Below, in pieces: positions 43,829 through 52,325 of a stretch of 64,000 nucleotides of DNA; positions within the stretch are counted from its first letter, which is position 1, and each line of letters opens with the position of its first letter. The notes under the pieces were generated by a model that saw only the letters and a program-made list of their open reading frames with translations, made no database searches and was not told where the DNA came from. This stretch comes from Acinetobacter geminorum (GTDB lineage Bacteria > Pseudomonadota > Gammaproteobacteria > Pseudomonadales > Moraxellaceae): assembly GCF_013009345.1 (NCBI RefSeq), contig NZ_JABELE010000015.1, forward strand, positions 1-64,000. Direction: 5' to 3'. Position numbers and translations under genes: made by a program.

Positions 43829-45202
43829 TTATGCGCCTCGTACTGCAACCAATGCTTCTGCAATTGCTTTCTTAAAGCGAGCAACTACTTCAACACATTC
43901 GTCTTGAGTAATGATTAACGGGCAAAGTAAACGAATTACTGTACCGTTACGACCACCTTTTTCAAGCAATAATTTATTGTTGAAACAAGCAGTTTGAATC
44001 GCAGCAGCTAATTGTGAATCAGCAGGATGTGAACCAATACGATCAGCTGGTTTACGCTCGTCAACGATCTCAACACCGATCATTAAACCGCGACCACGTA
44101 CGTTACCGATACATGGGAATTCTTGGGCTAATTTTTTAAATTCAGCTTGTAAGAAGTCACCACGCTCTTGCGCATTTTGAGCAAGATTTTGTTCGCTAAT
44201 CGTTTTTAATACGACAAGACCAGTACCCATAGCAAGTTGGTTACCACGGAAAGTACCCGTGTGACCAGCAGGTTGCCAAGCATCAAATTTACGTTTAATA
44301 CCTAATACTGCAAGTGGTAAACCACCACCTACTGCTTTAGACATTACAACAACATCAGGTTCAATACCTGCATGTTCAAATGCAAACATTTTGCCTGAAC
44401 GTGCAAAGCCAGCTTGAACTTCGTCTAAAATTAAAACGATATTGTGCTTTTCAGTCACTTCACGGATTTTTTGCAACCATTTTACTGGAGCTGTAACTAC
44501 GCCGCCTTCACCTTGAATCGCTTCAAGAATAACAGCAGCCGGTTTTGTTACACCGCTTTCTACATCTTCAATAAAGTTTTCAAAGTAGTAAGTTAAAGCG
44601 TCAACACCAGCTTCACCACCTAAACCAAGTGGGCAGCGGTATTCATGCGGATATGGCATGAATTGTACGCCTGGCATTAAACCGTTAACTGCATTTTTTG
44701 CACTTAAGTTACCAGTCATAGCAAGTGCACCATGGGTCATACCATGATAACCGCCAGAGAAACTGATCACTGAACTACGGCCAGTGTAAGTCTTAGCAAG
44801 TTTAATTGCTGCTTCAGTTGCGTCTGCACCAGCAGGACCACAGAACTGCAAGCAATATTCTTCTTTACCACCAGGTAAATATGCTAACAATGCTTCAGTG
44901 AATGCATCTTTTAAAGGTGTGGTTAAGTCTAAAGTATGCAATGGCAAACCACTTGCCAATGTATCTTGAATACTTTGAATCACCGCAGGATGATTATGAC
45001 CTAAAGCCAATGTACCTGCCCCAGCTAAACAATCAAGGTACTGTGTACCTTCAACATCAGTAACCCAGCATCCTTGTGCTTTCGCTATCGCTAACGGTAA
45101 TTTACGTGGATAGCTACGAACATTTGATTCCATTTGACTTTGGCGAGTCAAATAATATTCGTTAGTAGCATTAGTGGCAGGGTTAACGGAAGTAACGCTC
45201 AT
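43829..45202 (-). CDS. dat: Diaminobutyrate--2-oxoglutarate aminotransferase
   Basis: A 457-residue class III PLP aminotransferase that makes L-2,4-diaminobutyrate from aspartate semialdehyde and glutamate. Motifs: CGPAGADATEAAIKLA, SFSGGYHGMTHGALAMTG, ILDEVQAGFARSGKMFAFEHA and the PLP lysine in VVMSKAVGGGLPLAV. First gene of dat-ddc. The Shine-Dalgarno is weak, and a 466-base gene-free region lies upstream with an 18-base inverted repeat. Confidence 0.96.
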   Translation of the reverse strand: MSVTSVNPATNATNEYYLTRQSQMESNVRSYPRKLPLAIAKAQGCWVTDVEGTQYLDCLAGAGTLALGHNHPAVIQSIQDTLASGLPLHTLDLTTPLKDAFTEALLAYLPGGKEEYCLQFCGPAGADATEAAIKLAKTYTGRSSVISFSGGYHGMTHGALAMTGNLSAKNAVNGLMPGVQFMPYPHEYRCPLGLGGEAGVDALTYYFENFIEDVESGVTKPAAVILEAIQGEGGVVTAPVKWLQKIREVTEKHNIVLILDEVQAGFARSGKMFAFEHAGIEPDVVVMSKAVGGGLPLAVLGIKRKFDAWQPAGHTGTFRGNQLAMGTGLVVLKTISEQNLAQNAQERGDFLQAEFKKLAQEFPCIGNVRGRGLMIGVEIVDERKPADRIGSHPADSQLAAAIQTACFNNKLLLEKGGRNGTVIRLLCPLIITQDECVEVVARFKKAIAEALVAVRGA

Positions 45203-45669
45203 ATCGGATTACCATCTCTGATAGGGGTAGAAAGAAATAAGTCTGGTGACGATTGGTCCTTTGACTCGGTGCTTTATAGAACTAGCAAAGACACTTATTT
45301 TATATCTTGTAACTAGGAGCGCGATGATACCTAATTTTACAAGAAAAAAAACGTCTTTTATGTACTTTACTCATCTAATCTTATTGAAAAAATGTATCAT
45401 CCCAATAGTTATGATGAATTATCATCATACTATGTGACAACCTAAAGAAAATATTCTTTTTTTATATTACTTTGATTTTTTAGTTTACTTTGAAATATTT
45501 TATTTTTAAGTTACTATTTTTTAAAAGATTTTACATTAGCCATCATTTAAAAAAACTGATCTCAATATTACAAATACGCCACAAAATCTGCAAAAGTTAT
45601 GCATAAGTTATGTTTAACATTTCTTAATGAAAAAAATTAAATTTATATTAATTTTTAAAGGAAAAATTT
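45203..45669. promoter_or_regulatory. Gene-free divergent region between dat and the SIMPL gene, with an inverted repeat
   Basis: About 470 A+T-rich bases with no credible gene. ATGATGA (45411-45417) and TCATCAT (45422-45428) form a perfect inverted repeat with a 4-base centre, about 210 bases upstream of dat. It may be an operator for either divergent gene; the regulator is unknown. Confidence 0.45.
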
Positions 45670-46371
45670 ATGCGTACTTTAGCCGTATCAACCCTTCTTT
45701 TAGGTTCCCTCCTTAGCCCTTTAGTTTTTGCTCAGGATGATAATGCTTTGAACTACAATATTGTAAATGTACAAGCCGAAGCTTCTCGCCAAGTTTCTAA
45801 TGATGAAATGCATGCGACTTTATATATTGAAAAAAGTAACAAACAACCAGCTGAACTTTCAAATCAAATTAATCAATTAATGAATCAAGCGCTTAGCGTT
45901 TCTCGTAAATATCCTCAAGTAAAAGTGGAAACTGGTGCCCAAAGCACTTACCCAATTTACGATAACGATAGCAATAAGTTAAAAGAATGGCGTGGCCGTG
46001 CTGAAATCCGTCTTGAAAGTAAAGACTTTAAAGCCGCTAGCCAGTTAGTAAACGAGTTACAGCAAAACTTCCAAACTCAATCAATTAACTTTACGGTTTC
46101 TGATGAGCAACGTAAAAAAGTTGAAAATGAGTTGATGGTAGAAGCCTCTAAAAACTTCCAACAACGTGCTCAAATGTTGACCCAAGCTTGGAGTAAAAAC
46201 CAATATACTTTGGTCACTCTAAACCTGAACACGAATAACTATTTTCCACAACCTGTAATGCGTGCCAGCATGGCTAAGTTTGCCGTTGCCGAAGCTGCAC
46301 CAGCTCAAGACATGGCAGCTGGTGAGTCTAAAATTACTGTGAATGCAAATGGTTCAATTCAGTTTAAATAA
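45670..46371 (+). CDS. Periplasmic SIMPL-domain (DUF541) protein
   Basis: A 233-residue protein with a signal peptide (cleavage after LVFA). The mature protein is one SIMPL domain: NYNIVNVQAEASRQVSNDEM at the start, VKVETGAQSTYPIY in the middle, and ITVNANGSIQFK at the end. SIMPL proteins are periplasmic or outer-membrane-associated and of uncertain role; some oligomerise into channels. AGGA precedes the start. Single-gene unit with a strong terminator. Confidence 0.85.
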   Translation: MRTLAVSTLLLGSLLSPLVFAQDDNALNYNIVNVQAEASRQVSNDEMHATLYIEKSNKQPAELSNQINQLMNQALSVSRKYPQVKVETGAQSTYPIYDNDSNKLKEWRGRAEIRLESKDFKAASQLVNELQQNFQTQSINFTVSDEQRKKVENELMVEASKNFQQRAQMLTQAWSKNQYTLVTLNLNTNNYFPQPVMRASMAKFAVAEAAPAQDMAAGESKITVNANGSIQFK

Positions 46372-46383
46372 ATTACCTTTTCC

Positions 46384-46414
46384 AGCCCAAGCAAGTGATT
46401 GCTTGGGCTTTTTA
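46384..46414 (+). terminator. Terminator of the SIMPL gene
   Basis: AGCCCAAGCAA (46384-46394) pairs perfectly with TTGCTTGGGCT (46399-46409) and is followed by TTTTA. Confidence 0.9.
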
Positions 46415-46418
46415 TTAA

Positions 46419-47315
46419 CTAACTTTCCCCATCTACATACTCTGCAAAAGCTTGAGCCAAATAATCAAAAAGCGCTCTGATTTTTGGAATTTGTCTAAAG
46501 TCTTCATGAATAACCAGCCATAGATCATATCGATGAATCTCTAGGTCTGGAAGCAGTTGAACAAGCTCTGAGCATTGATTTGCTATAGGGCACTGAATAA
46601 AACCTACTCCTAAAGCGGCTTTAACTGCTGAGAACTGAGCAGGATGACTATCGGTGCGTACTTTGAATTGTTCATTTTTTATTTCAGGTAGAAAAATCCT
46701 AATCATTTCTCTTTCAAGAAGATTATGGTCGGGTCCTATCAAATCATGCTGACTTAAATCTGCTAGACAGGTGGGGTAACCTTTACGCTGTATATAATCT
46801 CGATGTGCATATAGACCCAATGGCACCTCACCAACCTTTTTGGCTACAAGCGCTTCCTGAACAGGAGGATACATCCTGATTGCCAGATCAACTTCTTGCT
46901 CAAGTAAGTTTGCAGAAGCATTGTTTAAAGATATTTCGATATTAACGTCCGGGTAAAGTGAATGGAATTTTGAGAGCATTTGAGGCAGAACAAGCGTGCC
47001 TAAGAACTCCGATACACTTACTCGTACACTGCCTGCAATTAGATTTAAGGCGGCACTTGCTGTACGCATAAAATGGTCAGAAGCACGTTGCATAGCTCGA
47101 ACTGGCAGTTCAAGAGCTAGAGCATGCTCAGTCGGTTTCAAGCCATGAACAGAACGGCTAAACAAAACAGTTCCTAGATGTTTTTCAAGCTGTTCTATAC
47201 GTGTTCGAACAGTGGGTTGTGTGACGCCTAATTTACGAGCAGCTGCCGAGAAACTCCCCTCTTCTAAAACAACTAAAAAGAATTTCTGATCATCCCAAGA
47301 AGTCTGTTTGTTCAT
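46419..47315 (-). CDS. LysR-family regulator of the adjacent oxidoreductase
   Basis: A 298-residue LysR regulator. The N-terminal helix-turn-helix is GSFSAAARKLGVTQPTVRTR, then SRSVHGLKPTEHA, followed by the effector-binding domain. ATG 47315 is preferred over a TTG immediately upstream. It is divergent from a flavodoxin-fold NAD(P)H oxidoreductase gene 118 bases away, the usual LysR arrangement. A TGATTAATCA palindrome (47400-47409) in the gap is a candidate operator. Confidence 0.9.
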   Translation of the reverse strand: MNKQTSWDDQKFFLVVLEEGSFSAAARKLGVTQPTVRTRIEQLEKHLGTVLFSRSVHGLKPTEHALALELPVRAMQRASDHFMRTASAALNLIAGSVRVSVSEFLGTLVLPQMLSKFHSLYPDVNIEISLNNASANLLEQEVDLAIRMYPPVQEALVAKKVGEVPLGLYAHRDYIQRKGYPTCLADLSQHDLIGPDHNLLEREMIRIFLPEIKNEQFKVRTDSHPAQFSAVKAALGVGFIQCPIANQCSELVQLLPDLEIHRYDLWLVIHEDFRQIPKIRALFDYLAQAFAEYVDGES

Positions 47316-47399
47316 CAAAATTCTTTCATCTGCTCAATTAATTTAGTCAATTTTATTATAGGTCTACTTTTTTTATGATGTGAATATTGTTTATGCATG

Positions 47400-47409
47400 T
47401 GATTAATCA
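47400..47409. promoter_or_regulatory. Palindrome in the LysR/oxidoreductase intergenic region
   Basis: TGATTAATCA lies 24 bases upstream of the oxidoreductase ATG. It fits loosely with LysR half-sites; no stronger evidence. Confidence 0.3.
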
Positions 47410-47433
47410 TCATAGAAATTAAGGAGACATACT

Positions 47434-48009
47434 ATGAATAAGCCACTTTTACTGGTCTTTCATCCCGATTTAAATCAGTCCAAGGTTAATCGTGCTTTGG
47501 TTGAAGCATTAAAGCTTCAGAACCAAATCAATATTGTTGATATTCAAGAATTGTATAACGGATCTCTAGATATAATGAAAGACGGAGCAATTGAAGCTCA
47601 ACGTCTAATCTCTGCGTCACACATTATTTTTCAGTTCCCTATCTATTGGTATTCAGTTCCTCCGATTTTCAAAACTTGGATGGATGCGGTTTTAACGCGG
47701 ATGTTTTATCTTTTTTATGAACAGGAAGGCCAAAATATTGAAGGTAAACCACTTTACCTACATGTTGCGGTTGGCAATTTGAATTCAGCTTATCAAAAAC
47801 ATGGTCAAAATGGCTTCACCATAGATGAGCTGATGGCACCTTTAAAAGCTACTGCACAACGATGTGGATTAATCTGGCACACACCTCATGTTGTTTTTAA
47901 TGCAAATCAGTTAGATGAAAATAATATAGAAAAAGAAATTTCATTATCTTTAAAGCAGTTTGAACAGTGGGATATATTCAATAATGCTCCTCTTACTTCT
48001 TCATGCTAG
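47434..48009 (+). CDS. NAD(P)H-dependent flavodoxin-fold oxidoreductase (KefF/MdaB-like)
   Basis: A 191-residue flavoprotein of the NAD(P)H quinone reductase type. Motifs: LLVFHPDLNQSKVNRALVEA at the FMN phosphate site and HIIFQFPIYWYSVPPIFKTWMDAVL, the family signature. It probably reduces quinones or similar electrophiles by two-electron transfer, using FMN or FAD. AAGGAGA lies seven bases upstream of ATG. Probably controlled by the divergent LysR regulator. Confidence 0.88.
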   Translation: MNKPLLLVFHPDLNQSKVNRALVEALKLQNQINIVDIQELYNGSLDIMKDGAIEAQRLISASHIIFQFPIYWYSVPPIFKTWMDAVLTRMFYLFYEQEGQNIEGKPLYLHVAVGNLNSAYQKHGQNGFTIDELMAPLKATAQRCGLIWHTPHVVFNANQLDENNIEKEISLSLKQFEQWDIFNNAPLTSSC

Positions 48010-48021
48010 TGCTAACTATAA

Positions 48022-48053
48022 AAAACGCACTTCTGAAAATCAGTAGTGCGTTT
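48022..48053. terminator. Terminator of the desaturase operon
   Basis: AACGCACT (48024-48031) pairs with AGTGCGTT (48045-48052), extended by CTGA/TCAG. The minus strand continues TTTTTTATAG. Confidence 0.8.
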
Positions 48054-48071
48054 CGAGGTTAAAGTAATATC

Positions 48072-49166
<1,095 letters not shown>

Positions 49167-49178
49167 AAGAGTTCTCTC

Positions 49179-50249
49179 TTAAAGATCAATAACTAGATCG
49201 GATTGTGCTGAGTTCACACAAATTTTAAGTAATTGGCTTGGTTCAGTATTTTCACTACCATTGAGTAAATTACGTGTTGAACCTTGTGATTTATTACAAA
49301 CACATTTATTACAAATTCCCATACGGCAACCATGAGTTGGTTTAAGACCTTCATGTTCAAGACTAACCAGAATTGACTGGCCTTTAGGAATTGCAATTAC
49401 CTTATTAGACTCGGTTAATGTGACATTCACATAACCAATATCATCAGCAGAGCTTTCATTTGTTAGGCTAAAGGCCTCTGTTAAAATGGCTGGAGCTTTT
49501 TCAAAAAGTTGCTCAACAGTCGCCACAAAACCAGAAGGTCCACACGCATAAATTGTGCTGTTTTCGACATCATCAACTAAAGCTAAATGCTCTGCATTTA
49601 AACGTTCATCATTTGGGGTTTCTTGTGTATAGAAAATCTGATAATTAAAGTTCGGATATTGCTGTGCAACTTTTTCAAAGTATTCAACAAAAGCCGCATC
49701 TGAACGCTGTTTTACCCAATATAAAAGTTGTACCTGAACTTTATCTAACTGCTGGCTTTGTTTAATCGCAGTAATTAGACTCAACATTGGGGTAATGCCA
49801 CTACCTGCAGCCAACATAGTTAAATTCGATGTTTTGATGTTTTGTTGCATGTCACCATACGGTTGTCCAAGCTCAAAAACGTCACCAATTTTGCTTTCTG
49901 AAATAAACCAGTTACTCACGATACCATCAGCAACTTTTTTAACTGTTAAACGTAAGTGCTGCGCATCTATTTGCGTCAAACTGTAAGTACGTTCATAGCG
50001 ACGACCAGCAATTTCTACAATCACAGGATGATGCTGGCCTGCAACACCCATTTTTACTAGGCGGTTGCATTTTAGCGTCAGGCTCACCATGTCATGAGCG
50101 ACAAATTCTTTTTTTACAATTTGAACAAGTCCGTGCTTTACAGACCATAAAGGATTAACTTTTTGTAGCCAGAAATTAGCCATTTCTTTATCAAAGATGG
50201 CTTGTGTCAATGAATTGAATAGAGAATTTCTCTTTTCGATTGCTTGCAT
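49179..50249 (-). CDS. desC: Ferredoxin--NADP reductase-type electron donor for the desaturase (DesC-like)
   Basis: A 356-residue iron-sulfur flavoprotein. FAD and NAD(P)H domains come first (RYERTYSLTQ near residue 85, AAGSGITPMLSLI near 145, YACGPSGFVATVEQLF near 240), followed by a C-terminal plant-type 2Fe-2S domain with CRMGICNKCVC and a final cysteine in LKICVNSA. It transfers electrons from NAD(P)H to the desaturase encoded next. The divergent TetR gene and a shared palindrome suggest repression by unsaturated acyl-CoA status. Confidence 0.9.
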   Translation of the reverse strand: MQAIEKRNSLFNSLTQAIFDKEMANFWLQKVNPLWSVKHGLVQIVKKEFVAHDMVSLTLKCNRLVKMGVAGQHHPVIVEIAGRRYERTYSLTQIDAQHLRLTVKKVADGIVSNWFISESKIGDVFELGQPYGDMQQNIKTSNLTMLAAGSGITPMLSLITAIKQSQQLDKVQVQLLYWVKQRSDAAFVEYFEKVAQQYPNFNYQIFYTQETPNDERLNAEHLALVDDVENSTIYACGPSGFVATVEQLFEKAPAILTEAFSLTNESSADDIGYVNVTLTESNKVIAIPKGQSILVSLEHEGLKPTHGCRMGICNKCVCNKSQGSTRNLLNGSENTEPSQLLKICVNSAQSDLVIDL

Positions 50250-50289
50250 AATTGAAGGCTCTGTCGCTCTTTTTTAATTATTATACACA

Positions 50290-50311
50290 TGTATATATAT
50301 TTGTATATACA
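50290..50311. promoter_or_regulatory. Operator-like palindrome between desC and the TetR gene
   Basis: TGTATATA (50290-50297) and TATATACA (50304-50311) are perfect inverted arms around six bases. It is 41 bases upstream of desC and 79 upstream of the regulator, where a DesT/FabR-type repressor would act. Confidence 0.55.
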
Positions 50312-50389
50312 CCCGTACTTTTAATTACAATTTCACAAGTTCAGCTTCTAAGGCTATAATCCTGAGAGTTTACAAATATATTGAACAGC

Positions 50390-51085
50390 ATGACCCAATC
50401 TTCACTTTCTCAGAACCTGAATGACACACCTCAACAACAAGATGTCATTGAAATTAAAACAGCTACGCGTTCTGTTGGAAGAAAAGCGACAATTACTAAA
50501 GAAGAACTTTTTCAGGCCGCTTTAAACCTTATTGGTCCGCAAAAAAGTATTGCTTCATTGAGTTTACGAGAAGTAGCTCGAGAAGCAGGAATTGCACCAA
50601 ATAGTTTCTATCGACATTTTAAAGATATTGATGAATTAGCAATTTCTCTAATTGACCGTGCAGGTATCGTTTTACGTAAAATCATCCGTCAGGCTCGTCT
50701 ACGTGCTTCCTTACAAGAAAGTATTATTCGTAGTTCTGTCGATATTTTCCTTCAACAACTCGATGCCGATGAAGGTAATTTAAGTTTATTACTACGTGAA
50801 AGTTTTACAGGTTCTGCTTCTTATAAGGCTGCCGTAGACCGCCAGCTCAACTTTTTTCAGCAAGAGCTACAAGAAGATTTAATTCGTCTTGAGCGCTTAA
50901 ATAATAATCACCTGTATCACCCAGACCTTGTTGCAAAAGCTATTACTCAACTTGTGTTTCACATGGGTGCCAAAGTGATTGATTTACCGATTAATCAACG
51001 TGCAGAAGTTGCTGAACAAACCATGATTATGATTCGGATGATTTTAGAAGGCGCACGTCATCTAGATGAAGCAAAAATTCGCTAA
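50390..51085 (+). CDS. desT: TetR-family repressor of the desaturase locus (DesT/FabR-like)
   Basis: A 231-residue TetR-type regulator. The N-terminal DNA-binding domain is TKEELFQAALNLIGPQKSIA then LSLREVAREAGIAPNSFYRH, closely resembling FabR/DesT. In those proteins acyl-CoA chain saturation changes DNA binding to control unsaturated fatty acid synthesis. It is divergent from desC-desB. ATG 50390 is used rather than a TTG nine bases upstream. A terminator follows. Confidence 0.88.
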   Translation: MTQSSLSQNLNDTPQQQDVIEIKTATRSVGRKATITKEELFQAALNLIGPQKSIASLSLREVAREAGIAPNSFYRHFKDIDELAISLIDRAGIVLRKIIRQARLRASLQESIIRSSVDIFLQQLDADEGNLSLLLRESFTGSASYKAAVDRQLNFFQQELQEDLIRLERLNNNHLYHPDLVAKAITQLVFHMGAKVIDLPINQRAEVAEQTMIMIRMILEGARHLDEAKIR

Positions 51086-51097
51086 AATGATCTAATG

Positions 51098-51127
51098 AAT
51101 GGCTTGTTGATGAACAGGCCATTTTTA
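51098..51127 (+). terminator. Terminator of the TetR gene
   Basis: AATGGC-T-TGTT pairs with AACA-G-GCCATT and is followed by TTT. Confidence 0.78.
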
Positions 51128-51251
51128 CATCTAACTCCTCTATTTTCCAATAAAAATATAATTCACTGATTGAAGCGAATAGCTTGCCAGAGTATAAATA
51201 ATCATTCCGTTTGCTCTTTCTCCTATATTCCCAACGATCTCAGGGATCCAC

Positions 51252-52268
51252 ATGCAAAATTTGAATAATCGTCAAAGTCTGATTGCAAGCTACATTCTTA
51301 TGGGCATCTTTTTGCTTTCGGTTATCCCATTACATCTATTAGCAAGTTTTTTTGCAGGCTTTCTCATTTATGAAATTATTATTAGCTTAAGTTCGGTTGT
51401 AGAACGTTATATTGACGGCCAAAGAGCCCGTATTTTTATTAGTATTTTACTTAGTATTGTTACCATTTCGCTTATTGGTTTTTTCATTACCAGTCTGATT
51501 AGTTTCGTTGTATACGATCTAAAAGGCGTCGGATTACATAGTATTAATAGCAAAGTTGATCAAACCTTACTTCATTTACAAGCAGAAATCACAAAATATC
51601 TTCCAGGTTATATTCCTGATAGCGTGACAGATCTAAAAGACGAAATCTTTGCATTTATGAAAGATAACGTCACCACCCTAAAAAATACCAGTTCCGATAT
51701 TTTGCATAACTTCGTGACTATGGTCATGGGATTAATTATTGGTATTTTGGTGGCGATACATGGTTTTCATCGCCGTACGCCTCAGCCTGTTTTTAAGTCA
51801 CTGCTTATCCAACGTATTCAAAAATTATCAATTTCATTTAAAAATGTTGTTTTTGCCCAAATAAAAATTTCAGCTATTAACACGCTGCTCTTTATTTTGT
51901 TTGCATTTATTTTATTACCGCTGTGGGGAGTCCATCTTCCTTTTGCAAAAACTTTAACCATTTTGACTTTTATGTTTGGACTGATTCCAATTTTAGGTAA
52001 TCTGATTTCAAATACTTTGACATTTATTGCCGCTCTTACCATTTCTCTTGGACTAGCAGGAGCAGCATTACTTTATCTCGTTCTTGTTCACAAACTTGAA
52101 TATTTTATTAATGCTAAAATTATTGGGCATAAGATCAATGCCAATGCATGGGAAATTTTATTAGCAATGCTAGTATTTGAGTCAATTTTTGGTTTAGGTG
52201 GTTTAATCGCTGCTCCAATTTTTTATGCTTATTTAAAGCTAGAGTTAAAAGATGCCAGTCTCATCTAA
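51252..52268 (+). CDS. AI-2E/PerM-family membrane protein (YdiK-like)
   Basis: A 338-residue membrane protein with seven to eight hydrophobic segments in the AI-2E (PerM) family arrangement: two N-terminal helices, one near residue 75, a soluble loop (about 95-150), then a C-terminal cluster containing FGLIPILGNLIS and FGLGGLIAAPIFYAYLK, both family landmarks. Members export diverse solutes, and the autoinducer-2 role is proven only for a few. AGGGA precedes ATG. Closest to YdiK by length (inference). Confidence 0.85.
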   Translation: MQNLNNRQSLIASYILMGIFLLSVIPLHLLASFFAGFLIYEIIISLSSVVERYIDGQRARIFISILLSIVTISLIGFFITSLISFVVYDLKGVGLHSINSKVDQTLLHLQAEITKYLPGYIPDSVTDLKDEIFAFMKDNVTTLKNTSSDILHNFVTMVMGLIIGILVAIHGFHRRTPQPVFKSLLIQRIQKLSISFKNVVFAQIKISAINTLLFILFAFILLPLWGVHLPFAKTLTILTFMFGLIPILGNLISNTLTFIAALTISLGLAGAALLYLVLVHKLEYFINAKIIGHKINANAWEILLAMLVFESIFGLGGLIAAPIFYAYLKLELKDASLI

Positions 52269-52285
52269 CTCAAAATCAATATATA

Positions 52286-52314
52286 AAAAAAGCGCCCTCT
52301 CGGCGCTTTTTTTG
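52286..52314. terminator. Bidirectional terminator, perM-like gene / rapA
   Basis: AAAGCGCC-CTCTC-GGCGCTTT is flanked by A and T runs, between convergent genes. Confidence 0.92.
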
Positions 52315-52325
52315 TTTTGAGTGAG

